DNA from: Anaerophaga thermohalophila DSM 12881 | GTDB taxonomy: Bacteria; Bacteroidota; Bacteroidia; Bacteroidales; Marinilabiliaceae | Reading direction: 5' to 3' | Length of the DNA: 64,000 bases | Assembly: GCF_000191885.1 (NCBI RefSeq) | Contig: NZ_AEWI01000020.1 | Span: forward strand, 1 to 64,000 | Shown here: positions 36,597 through 45,812 of the stretch, piece by piece | Layout of the letters: every line of letters begins with the position of its first letter | How positions within the stretch are numbered: position 1 is the first letter of the stretch | Position numbers and translations under genes: made by a program | The notes under the pieces: model-generated | Databases searched by the model: none | What the model was told of the DNA's origin: nothing | What the model saw: only the letters and a program-made list of their open reading frames with translations

Positions 36597-36902
36597 AATG
36601 AAACGAGCATGACAAAGATTGCCTTAATAGATTATCAGATTTTTAGATATCAGAAATTTAGTCAGTAGTTTTTAGTCAGTAGCCAGTAGCCAGTAGTGTG
36701 AATTATAAACACAATATACGTCTTTGCGTTTTAGCTTTTTTTACCAACCCCTGCAACACTGCAGTTTGCCCGTATAAAGAAAAAATATTTATAGTGATGA
36801 AACGAGCATGACAAAGATTGTCACAAAAGAACATGTATAAATAAACTCAATCATGCGAGTTCCATCAGACCAATAACTTAGATTAATTATATGCTGATGA
36901 AA
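36597..36902 (+). repeat. R7 fragment, D1 block and R8 copy
   Basis: 36597-36623 is a piece of R (ATGAAACGAGCATGACAAAG). 36640-36795 is the D block (GTCAGTAGTTTTTAGTCAG, then GTGAATTATAAACACAA and GCAACACTGCAGTTTGCCCG). 36796-36902 is a full R copy ending ATGCTGATGAAA. This composite recurs at 39586-39829. Confidence 0.7.
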
Positions 36903-37048
36903 AACAAATATTGTCCTATTAATTATTATTTTCGAGCCGGTTTTATTGAGTACCATTGTATTTCGCCGATAGTTGGACATTGTAATAGAAAATTTATGAA
37001 TAGATCAGGCCCGCTGTAATTCATTACATAGGAAAAATATAACAGTCA

Positions 37049-37304
37049 GAGTACGGTATAAAACGCATATTTTTGTCAAAATCAAGACGTTTTAAAATTT
37101 TGTACACGAGTTGATGAGGATTCATCAGCACAAAATTTGTCTAAATTATTGGTCTGATGAAACTCACGATGAATCGTAAGATCGGCGTTGGCCAATTTTG
37201 TTCATCCCTTTTTGAAAATTTGGCCCTCTCAAATTCATGTTCGTTTCAAAAATTTAAAATAATAACGAGTTTGGCAACAAAGATGCTTTTTAGACCTGGC
37301 TCAT
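37049..37304 (+). repeat. Family A repeat A6, interrupted by an R copy
   Basis: Family A tips GAGTACGGTATAAAACGC and GATGCTTTTTAGACCTGGCTC enclose, at about 37138-37250, a diverged reversed R copy (TTGGTCTGATGAAACTC ... TTCATGTTCGTTTC). With the preceding block it fills most of the 987-bp gap 36432-37418; no gene is seen. Confidence 0.7.
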
Positions 37305-37418
37305 AATAGTTTGCTTATCTTTATCACAACCTGAAATTCCCTCCCAAATAAAAACCATCCACAGAGATTTTTGTGGAGAAGGTGATTATTTACAAACAAC
37401 ATATCACACAGAAACTAT

Positions 37419-38237
37419 ATGGAAAGCAGCACAATGCTAATAACCGGTGCTTCTTCGGGGATTGGAATGGAAACGGTTCGTTATTTTGCAAGGCGAGGAT
37501 GGAAAGTAGCCGCCACAATGAGAAATACATCTAAGGCGGGAAAACTGGTTAATATCCCCGGTGTTGCTATATACAGGCTGGATGTAACACAACCGCACAA
37601 CGTTGAAGAAACGATAAACAAAGCCTGGAATGACATGAAGGGGATAGACGTTATTGTCAATAATGCCGGATACGGCGCCATCGGTATTCTCGAAGGGGCA
37701 AATGACGAACAAATCATCAGGCAGATGGACACCAACTTTTTTGGAACATTAAGAGTCATCAGAAACGTTCTACCCTTAATGCGAAAACGCGGACGGGGCA
37801 CAATCATAAACCTGTCATCCATTGCAGGCCGGATGGGGCTTCCTCTTTACTCGTTGTATCACTCAAGCAAATATGCTGTAGAAGGTTTTACCGAAAGCCT
37901 CTATTACGAAGCCCGCCCATTCAATATAAAAGTTCGCCTGATTGAACCCGGACCCATTCGTACCGAATTTAACGGCCGCTCGAAAGATGAAATTATTCCT
38001 CCCGACGATGAAAGATACATCGCCATTTCACAAAAAGTCTCCCATTTCTATAATGCAACCTTTAAATATGCTGCAGAGCCCAAAGTTGTGGCAAGTACAA
38101 TTTTCAGAGCAGCCAACTCAAAAGGAAACAGACTTCGCTATCCGGCAGGATTTCAATCACACATGCTTCTTTTTTTCTACCGGATTACGCCACTGCCTGT
38201 TTTTCGACTTATTACAAGATGGTTGATCAATATTTGA
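37419..38237 (+). CDS. SDR-family oxidoreductase
   Basis: A 272-residue classical short-chain dehydrogenase: TGASSGIG cofactor motif at ~10-17, NNAGYG at ~85, LSSIAG and the catalytic pair Tyr/Lys in LYHSSKYAVEGF (~150). The C-terminus is hydrophobic (HMLLFFYRITPLPVFRLITR), as in membrane-associated ketoreductases of this group. Cytoplasmic NAD(P)-dependent oxidoreductase, substrate unknown. Stands alone after a repeat-rich region. Confidence 0.92.
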   Translation: MESSTMLITGASSGIGMETVRYFARRGWKVAATMRNTSKAGKLVNIPGVAIYRLDVTQPHNVEETINKAWNDMKGIDVIVNNAGYGAIGILEGANDEQIIRQMDTNFFGTLRVIRNVLPLMRKRGRGTIINLSSIAGRMGLPLYSLYHSSKYAVEGFTESLYYEARPFNIKVRLIEPGPIRTEFNGRSKDEIIPPDDERYIAISQKVSHFYNATFKYAAEPKVVASTIFRAANSKGNRLRYPAGFQSHMLLFFYRITPLPVFRLITRWLINI

Positions 38238-38403
38238 AAAGAAAGGCATGATGTTAGATGATTAGATTTAAGATGATTAGATTTAAGATAATACTTATTC
38301 CAAATAAAGAGTTTTTGATTTCTTCCCATCTCCTGATCTAAATATCTAACATCAAATTATTTATTTTTGAACAACTTTACCCTTTATCAGTTAAACTTTT
38401 TTC

Positions 38404-39570
38404 ATGAAAACTCGTCAATTTATTATGTTTTTTGCAATAGTTCTTACAGTTCAGATACTGGTCAATTTATACCTGACCGTAAGGGGATATCAGGCTCTGG
38501 AAGCACATCCCAAAATCAGACCATGGTTTATTGTTTTCATGGTGGTAGCCACATTTTCGTATATGCTTGGCCGAACTCTGGGAAAAAGCATGTACAACGC
38601 GCTTACCGTTTCGCTTGACTGGTTAGGTGCTTTCTGGTTTGCGGTGATGCTTTATGCCACGATCCAGGTTTTTGCCATCGATCTGGCCCGATTGGTTAAT
38701 CTTGGCATTCCTTTTATTAAAAAAATTTCGGGAACGGATTACACAAAATTCAAATTCATTACCGGGATTGTCGTAGCAGGAATTACGTTTCTTATTGTTA
38801 CAGCCGGACATATTAATGCCTGGTATCCACGCATCGTCAATATCCCGCTAACCATCAATAAAAGTGGCGGAAACATGGACAGTCTGCGCATTGTGGCTGT
38901 CAGCGATATTCACCTGGGAACCATCATCGGACCGCGAAAAACGGGCAAACTGGTAAATACGATCAACAGCCTTAAGCCGGATATTATACTGATGGCGGGG
39001 GATGTACTCGATGAAGATGTAGGCCCGGTAATTCGTCAAAACCTCGGCGATTCATTGTGTAAACTGGAAGCACCCATGGGGGTCTATGCTTGCACCGGCA
39101 ATCACGAATACATTGGAGGTGTCGAACCTTCTGTCCGATATCTCGAACAACATGGAATAAAGGTATTGCGTGATACAAGTATCCTTATTAAAAATTCTTT
39201 TTATTTGATTGGAAGAGAAGATCGTTATGCCAATTTCAGATCAGACAAAAAACGAAAATCAATAGATGAATTATTGGCAGGAATTAACACTCAAAAACCT
39301 GTAATTCTTTTAGACCATCAGCCATATCAACTCGAAGAGGTGGCCAATACCGGTGTCGATCTTCAAATATCAGGACACACTCATCATGGACAGGTATGGC
39401 CCTTCGGATACATCACAGAACGAATGTTCGAAGTAAGCAGGGGCTACAAACAAAAAGGAAACACCCATTTTTATGTAAGTACGGGATTTGGCACCTGGGG
39501 CCCGCCGGTTCGCACCGGGAACAGACCCGAAGTAATGGTTTTTACCCTGAATTTTAACCCGGCTGAATAA
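38404..39570 (+). CDS. Membrane-bound metallophosphoesterase (YkuE/YaeI-like)
   Basis: A 388-residue protein with about four N-terminal membrane helices (residues ~1-145) followed by a calcineurin-like phosphoesterase domain. Metal-binding motifs: AVSDIHLG (DxH), LMAGDVLDE (GD), CTGNHEY (GNHE) and SGHTHHGQVWP (GHTHHGQ). Related enzymes act on lipid or UDP-sugar phosphates at the inner membrane. A composite repeat follows downstream. Confidence 0.92.
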   Translation: MKTRQFIMFFAIVLTVQILVNLYLTVRGYQALEAHPKIRPWFIVFMVVATFSYMLGRTLGKSMYNALTVSLDWLGAFWFAVMLYATIQVFAIDLARLVNLGIPFIKKISGTDYTKFKFITGIVVAGITFLIVTAGHINAWYPRIVNIPLTINKSGGNMDSLRIVAVSDIHLGTIIGPRKTGKLVNTINSLKPDIILMAGDVLDEDVGPVIRQNLGDSLCKLEAPMGVYACTGNHEYIGGVEPSVRYLEQHGIKVLRDTSILIKNSFYLIGREDRYANFRSDKKRKSIDELLAGINTQKPVILLDHQPYQLEEVANTGVDLQISGHTHHGQVWPFGYITERMFEVSRGYKQKGNTHFYVSTGFGTWGPPVRTGNRPEVMVFTLNFNPAE

Positions 39571-39585
39571 AGCTCAACAGATCGT

Positions 39586-39829
39586 TAGATTTTTAGATAT
39601 AAGTGATTTAGTTAGTAGTTTTTAGTCAGTAGTTTTTAGTCAGTAGTTTTTAGTTAGTAGTTTTTAGTTAGTAGCCGGTAATGTGAATTATAAACACAAC
39701 ATACGTCTTTGCATTTAAGCTTTTTTCCCCAACCCCGTGCAACACTACAGTTTGCCCGTATAAAGAAAGAATATTTGCAGTGATGAAACGAGCATGTCAA
39801 GGTTTGTCTCAAAAGAACATGTATAATTA
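39586..39829 (+). repeat. Family D block D2 with 14-bp tandem units and R10 fragment
   Basis: 39611-39680 is five tandem 14-bp units (GTTAGTAGTTTTTA / GTCAGTAGTTTTTA). Then come GTGAATTATAAACACAAC and CACTACAGTTTGCCCG as in D1, and at 39783-39829 a half R copy (ATGAAACGAGCATGTCAAGG). Same order as at 36640-36902 but with more 14-bp units. Confidence 0.75.
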
Positions 39830-39864
39830 ACCTCTAATCATCTAAGAAACCAAAAACAGGTAAC

Positions 39865-39933
39865 AGATTCTTCGTCGTTACCTCCTCAGAACGACAGGTG
39901 GCCCTTTGTCATTCTGAACGAAGTGAAGAATCT
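39865..39933 (-). repeat. Family E 69-bp palindromic repeat, copy E1
   Basis: AGATTCTTCGTCGTTACC to GAAGTGAAGAATCT, containing CAGAACGACAGGTGGCCC. The same 69 bp occurs inverted at 48838-48906, and a piece at 48608-48640. Tips AGATTCTTCG / CGAAGAATCT-like are inverted. Confidence 0.75.
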
Positions 39934-39973
39934 AAAAAAAGCAAACAGACTAAAATATGTGATTTTTATTGAT

Positions 39974-40114
39974 GAACTCAGTCTAAAAAGCATCTTTGTT
40001 GCCCAACTCGTTGTTGTTTTAATTTTTTGCATCCTCATTAACAACAAGTTAACTCCGATACAAAAATTTAAAACGCCTGGATTTTGACAAAAATATGCTT
40101 TTTATACTGCACTC
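39974..40114 (-). repeat. Family A palindromic repeat, copy A7
   Basis: 141 bp reversed: CTCAGTCTAAAAAGCATC to ATGCTTTTTATACTGCACTC, with TTTAAAACGCC inside. Part of the 901-bp gene-free stretch 39571-40471, which holds D2, R10, E1, A7, C2 and a short palindrome. Confidence 0.8.
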
Positions 40115-40151
40115 AATCATTAAACAACAATTTGAGAAAGATGATTAATTC

Positions 40152-40274
40152 GTGTCTGTCCTCAAAGTGCCAGTTACTGTGTTACGCTCGTCCGAAAATT
40201 ACTCATTTACGATGAGTAAACTTCGTATTTTCGGACTTCGCAAGCCTTATAAATGACACTTTCTGAACAGACGC
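40152..40274 (-). repeat. Family C 123-bp palindromic element, copy C2
   Basis: 123 bp, reverse of C1: GTGTCTGTCCTCAAAGTG at one end, CACTTTCTGAACAGACGC at the other; inner arms CCGAAAATTACTC and GTATTTTCGG. The length is identical to C1 and alignment is ungapped or nearly so. Confidence 0.75.
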
Positions 40275-40299
40275 ATGATAAGTAGGAAACTTTTCCTAC

Positions 40300-40345
40300 T
40301 TTATAGACAGGTACTAATTTGTGTCTGTCTATAAAGCAGGAAAAA
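40300..40345. repeat. Inverted repeat upstream of the ClC gene
   Basis: CCTACTTTATAGACAG and CTGTCTATAAAGCAGG form an inverted pair with a loop of about 14 bases, some 130 bp before the chosen start of the chloride channel gene. It may be part of its leader. Confidence 0.5.
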
Positions 40346-40471
40346 TATGTTCTTACTTTATTGACGGGAGCTAATGGCTTTTCTTGTGGAGAAGATTTTA
40401 TTAACTTAAACCCCAAATTAAGCAAACGGAAACAGGAAAACCGAATACATGGTGTTATACAAGGAACAATC

Positions 40472-42268
40472 ATGCAGATAAAAGAAAAATTAGCACCAGA
40501 TAAAATCTTAGGAACTCTTCTAAAATGGCGCATAAGACATGTCAGCAATCGCCAATTCATAATGTTTTTGAGCATCATCGTCGGCATTGCTTCCGGACTG
40601 GGGGCAGTAGCCATCAAAAACAGCGTTCATTATATCAGTGTATTGGTACAAAATGTCATTCATTCCGAAGGACCTGCCTATGTGTTCTTTATTTCTCCTT
40701 TTATCGGGATACTTTTAACGGTAATATTCATAAAATACATACTCAAACGACCTGTCCGCCACGGAATTCCAAATGTGCTCTACGCCCTTTCGAAAAGAAA
40801 GGGCCGAATCCGTCGACATAATATGTTCTCAAGCATCGTCGCAAGTGCATTGACTGTAGGTTTTGGGGGAAGTGTAGGACTTGAAGGCCCCGCTGTTGCG
40901 ACCGGTGCAGCCATAGGTTCCAATGTTGGCCGCTTATTTCGACTCAATTTCAGGCAAATCACTCTGCTAGTGGGATGTGCCTCAGCAGCAGCCATGTCGG
41001 CCATTTTTAAAGCACCTATTGCAGGCATTGTTTTTGCCCTTGAAGTGATCATGCTTGATCTCACCCTCTCGGCAATTGTTCCTTTACTTATGGCTTCAGC
41101 ATCGGCAGTGCTTACCTCCTATCTATTTATGGGACAACAGGTGCTTTATCCGGTAAATATTACCGAAACCTTTGTAATGGAAGATTTATTGTTCTACATC
41201 GTTCTGGGAATCATTACCGGATTTGTAGCTGTCTATTTTACAAAAGTATACCTATACATTGAACGGATATTTCTACGTATGAAGAAAGCATCCACCCGGC
41301 TGATTGCTGGCGGGGCAATGTTAGGTGTTTTACTTTTCTTTTTTCCGTCATTATACGGCGAGGGGTATGACATCATCAACACAGCCCTGAGCGGGGATGC
41401 TTCTTTTATTTATGACCAGGAGTTATTCTCCAACCTTCAGTATTTCTGGCCGGTTACCGTTGTTTTAATGTTGATGGTGATAGGACTCAAAGTTGTGGCA
41501 ACATCCATCACATTTGGTAGTGGTGGTGTGGGCGGAATTTTTGCTCCAACCCTGTTTATGGGCGCCAATACCGGACTTCTCTTTGCCTTTGTAGCTAACC
41601 AGATAGGATTTCACGGCCTGTCGGAACAGAATTTTGCGCTGGTGGGTATGGGAGGACTCATTGCAGGTGTTTTACAGGCTCCATTGACCGGCTTATTCCT
41701 CATCGCTGACGTAACAGGAGGTTACAAACTTTTTCTCCCGCTCATGATAACCGCTACCATCTCTTTTGCCACCGCCAAATCGTTTGTCAAAAACTCGGTC
41801 TACACACACCAGCTTGCCCGCCGGAAAGAGCTTCTCACCCACGATAAGGACCAGGTGGCATTAACTTTAATGGATGTTACGAAGCTTATAGAAACCGATT
41901 TCTCAAAAATATCGCCCGAAGCCACACTGGGAGACCTTGTCAAAGTAGTTTCAAAAGCTCACCGTAACCTGTTTCCGGTTGTCGATGATAAAGGAATGCT
42001 TCATGGCATGATAAAGATGGACGATATAAGAGATATACTATTCAAACCCGAACTTTATGATACTGTAAAGGTGAAAGACATCATGTATATGCCTGAATAT
42101 TATATCAGTCCTGACGACAGCATGGAAGACCTGGTAGAAATGTTCAGGAAATCGGGACGATTCAATATCGCGGTCATCGACAAGGGCAAATATCTTGGCT
42201 TCATATCACGAGCCCAGGCATTTACAGCTTATCGGAATTTTGTAAAACGATTTTCGGGAGAGTATTAG
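40472..42268 (+). CDS. ClC-type chloride channel with CBS pair
   Basis: A 598-residue inner-membrane ClC protein. Selectivity motifs: RHGIP (for GSGIP), GSVGLEGPAV with the gating Glu of GxEGP, and GVGGIFAPTLFMG. About ten or more membrane helices cover residues ~35-450; two CBS domains follow at ~475-590 (LFPVVDDKGMLHGMIKMDD, RFNIAVIDKGKYLGFISR), probably sensing nucleotides. I use ATG 40472 (MQIKEKLAPDK); the frame is open to a TTG at 40319 but those 51 residues look non-coding. Cl-/H+ exchanger or channel. Confidence 0.93.
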   Translation: MQIKEKLAPDKILGTLLKWRIRHVSNRQFIMFLSIIVGIASGLGAVAIKNSVHYISVLVQNVIHSEGPAYVFFISPFIGILLTVIFIKYILKRPVRHGIPNVLYALSKRKGRIRRHNMFSSIVASALTVGFGGSVGLEGPAVATGAAIGSNVGRLFRLNFRQITLLVGCASAAAMSAIFKAPIAGIVFALEVIMLDLTLSAIVPLLMASASAVLTSYLFMGQQVLYPVNITETFVMEDLLFYIVLGIITGFVAVYFTKVYLYIERIFLRMKKASTRLIAGGAMLGVLLFFFPSLYGEGYDIINTALSGDASFIYDQELFSNLQYFWPVTVVLMLMVIGLKVVATSITFGSGGVGGIFAPTLFMGANTGLLFAFVANQIGFHGLSEQNFALVGMGGLIAGVLQAPLTGLFLIADVTGGYKLFLPLMITATISFATAKSFVKNSVYTHQLARRKELLTHDKDQVALTLMDVTKLIETDFSKISPEATLGDLVKVVSKAHRNLFPVVDDKGMLHGMIKMDDIRDILFKPELYDTVKVKDIMYMPEYYISPDDSMEDLVEMFRKSGRFNIAVIDKGKYLGFISRAQAFTAYRNFVKRFSGEY

Positions 42269-42314
42269 GGGCGGGAGTTCCGGGCCCCTAAATCCCCAAA
42301 GAGGACTTTGGGAT
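42264..42314. terminator. Hairpins between convergent ClC and GroES-like genes
   Basis: TTAGGGGC / GGCCCCTAA overlaps the ClC stop, followed at 42291-42313 by AATCCCCAAAG / CTTTGGGATT. Likely a two-way terminator region. Confidence 0.6.
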
Positions 42315-42338
42315 TTGAGTTCCGGATTGGGGGTCAAT

Positions 42339-42722
42339 TTACTCAAATAATCCCTCATCCCTGATAAGCATTAAAATAGCAGATTGGGATACAATAACAT
42401 ACTGCTGATTATTGAATTCTATTTCGAAACCACTATTTTGTAGATAAATGGCCAAATCGCCTTCTTTGGGTTGAAGTGGCACGTAACGAACATTTTCATT
42501 TTTCGATTTCCAGGGTTCATCTTCCTCTGCAATAGCAGGGATAGGATAACCCGGACCAACTTTGATCACATACCCCGAATGAACTTTCTCTTTTTCCTGC
42601 ACATTGGGTGGAAGGAAAAGCCCCGACTTGGTTCGTTTTTCTGGCGTTTTGGGCTGAATAAGAACACGATCGCCAACCATGATAAATTTATTCAGGTCTT
42701 TTTCGTCAATTCCAAAAATCAT
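42339..42722 (-). CDS. GroES-like co-chaperonin protein
   Basis: A 127-residue protein with the Cpn10/GroES beta-barrel pattern (IMVGDRVLIQPKTPEKRTKS, GLFLPPNVQEKEKV, YVIKVGPG, EGDLAIYLQNSGFEIEFNNQ, YVIVSQSAIL). It is longer than ordinary GroES (~95 residues), with an acidic insert (AIAEEDEPWKSKNE) and no groEL beside it, so it is a paralogue typical of Bacteroidota. Start at ATG 42722; a longer frame to 42752 is AT-rich and unlikely. May mediate client-specific chaperonin contact. Confidence 0.85.
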   Translation of the reverse strand: MIFGIDEKDLNKFIMVGDRVLIQPKTPEKRTKSGLFLPPNVQEKEKVHSGYVIKVGPGYPIPAIAEEDEPWKSKNENVRYVPLQPKEGDLAIYLQNSGFEIEFNNQQYVIVSQSAILMLIRDEGLFE

Positions 42723-42763
42723 TTTTTTTGCTGCAAATATAAAAATAATCACAGTTAAAACTC

Positions 42764-42771
42764 TATTTTTG
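42764..42771 (+). promoter_or_regulatory. TAnnTTTG-type -7 element before the YfcC gene
   Basis: TATTTTTG matches the Bacteroidota -7 consensus 29 bp before the ATG at 42801, giving a leader of about 20 nt. Confidence 0.5.
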
Positions 42772-42800
42772 GAGTTGCCTAATCAGAAAGACCATTGCCA

Positions 42801-44390
42801 ATGTTTAAAAAAGTTCCCCATACTTACGTTATTGTTTTTTCTTTAATTGTTATCGCAGCTATTGCCACGTGGTTTGTGCCTGGAGGTGAGTATGTCCCGG
42901 CAGGAGAAGTTCCTGAAGATGGTTCTGCACCGGGGGTTGTTTTTGAACGAGTTGAGAGCCAGCCACAAACCTGGCAGGTTTTTTCGGCTCTTTTCGAAGG
43001 CTTTGAAAAGCAATCGGGTATTATTGTTTTTATTCTGATGATTGGTGGCGCATTCTGGATTTTGAATGACAGTAAGGCCATTGACATCGGCATTTTATCT
43101 TTCCTTAATTTCACCCGCAAGCTGGATAAATACAAAGCCATCAGGGTAATTGGCGCTAACAATTTGATCATCGTGATGATTATGCTCATGTTTTCGGTTT
43201 TTGGCGCAGTATTTGGCATGAGCGAAGAAACCATCGCTTTTGTGGTGATACTCGTTCCGCTGGCTATTTCGATGGGCTATGACAGTATTATGGGCGTAGC
43301 CATGGTGTTTGTAGCCGCCGGACTGGGATTTGCCGGCGCCGTGTTGAATCCGTTCACCATCGGAATAGCCCAGGGATTAGCCGGACTTCCTCTTTTCAGC
43401 GGTTTTGAATACCGTTTGTTTTGCTGGGTTGTTATTAATATTGTGGGTATATCATTCGTATTGTGGTATGGGACCCGTATAAAAAAAGATCCTGCAAGAT
43501 CGCCGGTTTATGAAGAAGACCACCATTGGCGGCATGAAATAAGTGAAAACAGTACAGCTATAAATCATCCAACATACAAAGCATCGTGGGTGGTATACTT
43601 TTTAATACTAACCGCACTCATACTCTTTTCGGTACAGTGGCCTTCAACAACCCTGAAAATAGGAGGAGGCGAAGGCATTACCGGCTGGTTTCTTCCCGCA
43701 CTTACAGGACTTTTTGCTATTGTGGGATTCAGCGCTTTAAGAAAATCGTCACCAGCCTTTGTCCTTGTCATTTTAGGTTTCACCATATTGTTTCTAATCA
43801 TCGGCGTTATGGGATTTGGCTGGTACATCATGGAAATTGCCACCCTGTTTTTCGCTATGGGCATTTTATCGGGGATAGCAATGAACAATAGTGCCGACCG
43901 CATCACTCACCTGTTTCTGGAAGGCGCAAAAGACATCATGTCGGCCGCTTTGATCGTTGGTCTTGCGGGCGGCATTATCGTAATACTTGAAAACGGAAAA
44001 ATTGTACATACCATTCTCCATGCAATGGCAGGAGGCATGAAAGACCTGGGAAATATTGCTTCGGTTAATGTTATGTACGTCATTCAAACATTAATAAATA
44101 TCATTATTCCCAGTGGTTCGGCCAAGGCTGCACTTACCATGCCTATCATGGCCCCGTTCAGTGATCTTATTGGTCTGTCACGACAAGCCACTGTTATGGC
44201 CTTTCAGTTTGGCGACGGCTTCACCAACCTTATTACCCCCACATCCGGAGTACTTATTGGTGTACTGGGAGTAGCCCGAATTCCCTACGTGAAATGGGCG
44301 AAGTGGATAGGACCACTCATTACGATATTGATTATTCTTGGATTCTTACTTCTTATCCCTACCGTAACAATGAATTTAAATGGTTTTTAA
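42801..44390 (+). CDS. YfcC-family transporter (basic amino acid / C4-dicarboxylate carrier superfamily)
   Basis: About 529 residues, a 12-helix or so inner-membrane carrier. Family features: HTYVIVFSLIVIAAIATWFVPGGEY with the first helix and PGGEY loop, GMSEETIAF, GAVLNPFTIGIAQGLAGLPLFSG, and PSGSAKAALTMPIMAPFSDL near the end. Members are annotated as arginine/ornithine or basic amino-acid exchangers, but substrate is not certain. Start ATG 42801; a TTG two codons earlier is possible. Divergent from the GroES-like gene. Confidence 0.88.
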   Translation: MFKKVPHTYVIVFSLIVIAAIATWFVPGGEYVPAGEVPEDGSAPGVVFERVESQPQTWQVFSALFEGFEKQSGIIVFILMIGGAFWILNDSKAIDIGILSFLNFTRKLDKYKAIRVIGANNLIIVMIMLMFSVFGAVFGMSEETIAFVVILVPLAISMGYDSIMGVAMVFVAAGLGFAGAVLNPFTIGIAQGLAGLPLFSGFEYRLFCWVVINIVGISFVLWYGTRIKKDPARSPVYEEDHHWRHEISENSTAINHPTYKASWVVYFLILTALILFSVQWPSTTLKIGGGEGITGWFLPALTGLFAIVGFSALRKSSPAFVLVILGFTILFLIIGVMGFGWYIMEIATLFFAMGILSGIAMNNSADRITHLFLEGAKDIMSAALIVGLAGGIIVILENGKIVHTILHAMAGGMKDLGNIASVNVMYVIQTLINIIIPSGSAKAALTMPIMAPFSDLIGLSRQATVMAFQFGDGFTNLITPTSGVLIGVLGVARIPYVKWAKWIGPLITILIILGFLLLIPTVTMNLNGF

Positions 44391-44630
44391 TGTTGATAAA
44401 TGTTTAGATGTCAGATTTGACAGGCGTATATGATGATTCGTATTAAACTTCAAAAAGACTTTCGAAAACAAACAATTAGAAAGAGTCAGCTATTGGCCGT
44501 TAATGGCTTAACAGACTATTGCAATGTGGTATTATTTATAAAATTCACGATACTGAATGATTAAAATTTCTTTCCCTGATCCTGTTGTTTTTGTTACAGG
44601 TTTGTTAATATTGCAAAAAGACAATTCTTT

Positions 44631-45152
44631 ATGGCACGTCCCGAAAAAGTTCTCAAATATTGCCCCAGCTGCGGTTCAGGGCTTTTCAAGCCCGATTCGC
44701 CAAAATCATTTCATTGTAGCAGTTGCGGTTTTAAATTTTTCATTAACAGTGCTGCTGCAGTTGCTGCCATTATTGAAAATGATACCGGAGAAATATTACT
44801 AACAGTGAGAGGTGTAGAACCGGCTGTTGGCGCACTTGACCTGCCGGGTGGCTTCGTTGACCCAATGGAAAGCGGTGAAGAAGCATTAAAACGAGAAGTA
44901 AAAGAAGAACTGAATCTGGATATATCAGAAATGCATTATCTGATTAGCTATCCAAATGAATACATCTATAATGGTTACTCGGTTTTTACGACCGATTACG
45001 GATATGCCTGCAAAGTAAAGCACTTTGACAGCATAAAAGTAGCCGATGACATAGCCGATTTTCAGTTTTTCAATCCAAAGGAAATTGATTTTAATAAAAT
45101 CAGCAGCAATTCAATTAAGAAAATATTGAAATTCTACATTGGCGGCAAATAA
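44631..45152 (+). CDS. Nudix hydrolase with N-terminal zinc ribbon
   Basis: A 173-residue protein: zinc ribbon CPSC...CSSC at ~10-32 and a Nudix domain with a complete box, GGFVDPMESGEEALKREVKE then EL (GX5EX7REUXEE). Similar to NudC-like proteins without the NADH-specific SQPWPFPxS tail, so a nucleotide-sugar or (d)NTP pyrophosphatase is likelier. Its stop overlaps the next gene's start by 1 bp (ATGA-like junction), indicating an operon. Confidence 0.92.
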   Translation: MARPEKVLKYCPSCGSGLFKPDSPKSFHCSSCGFKFFINSAAAVAAIIENDTGEILLTVRGVEPAVGALDLPGGFVDPMESGEEALKREVKEELNLDISEMHYLISYPNEYIYNGYSVFTTDYGYACKVKHFDSIKVADDIADFQFFNPKEIDFNKISSNSIKKILKFYIGGK

Positions 45153-45802
45153 TGACAAACGAATTAACAATACTCACCTGGAGCGCAGCAAGCATTGGTT
45201 TCGTACATACCATTCTGGGACCCGACCATTACCTGCCGTTTATTATGATAGGACAGGCGCGTAAATGGAATCTCTCTAAAACTTTGATTTTAACAGCCGT
45301 GTGTGGTATTGCCCACGTTTTGAGCAGCGTATTAATCGGGATTGCCGGTATTATCATAGGCATGCAGGTTCAGAAACTAACGTGGATTGAAGAAATAAGA
45401 GGAAATCTTGCTGCATGGGGACTTATTGCTTTCGGTCTCGCTTATGCTGTATGGGGGCTGAGACATTACTTCAAGCATAAAAACCTAAAAGCAAAAAATG
45501 ATAATTCAGTCAATTCTACCAGGACTACTCCCTGGATGCTTTTTATCATATTCATACTTGGCCCCTGCGAACCATTAATCCCAATATTGATGTATCCGGC
45601 TGCTCATTATAGCGTACAAGCTCTAATAATGGTTACAACAGTTTTTGCCGTAGTTACTATTGGAACGATGCTAATAACCGTATGGGCTGCCTTTTCAGGG
45701 CTGTCTCAATTAAACATGCATAAATTACAACCCTATTCACATTTTCTTGCCGGCATCATTATCTTTGCGTCTGGAATATCCATACAATTTTTAGGACTCT
45801 AA
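45152..45802 (+). CDS. NiCoT/RcnA-like membrane transporter
   Basis: A 216-residue inner-membrane protein with about six helices. The first helix carries SIGFVHTILGPDHYLPFIM, like the His/Asp-rich signature of nickel/cobalt transporters and UreH/RcnA-like proteins; a second conserved helix has GIAHVLSSVLIG, and the fourth starts ILGPCEPLIPI. Probably metal transport; whether Ni, Co or something else cannot be told. Coupled to the Nudix gene upstream and 10 bp from the small gene downstream. Confidence 0.8.
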   Translation: MTNELTILTWSAASIGFVHTILGPDHYLPFIMIGQARKWNLSKTLILTAVCGIAHVLSSVLIGIAGIIIGMQVQKLTWIEEIRGNLAAWGLIAFGLAYAVWGLRHYFKHKNLKAKNDNSVNSTRTTPWMLFIIFILGPCEPLIPILMYPAAHYSVQALIMVTTVFAVVTIGTMLITVWAAFSGLSQLNMHKLQPYSHFLAGIIIFASGISIQFLGL

Positions 45803-45812
45803 AGCAGCTCTT

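Noticed and set aside
42734-42741. TATATTTG on the minus strand before the GroES-like gene
   Set aside because: It would leave a leader of only a few bases before the chosen ATG; not convincing as a promoter.
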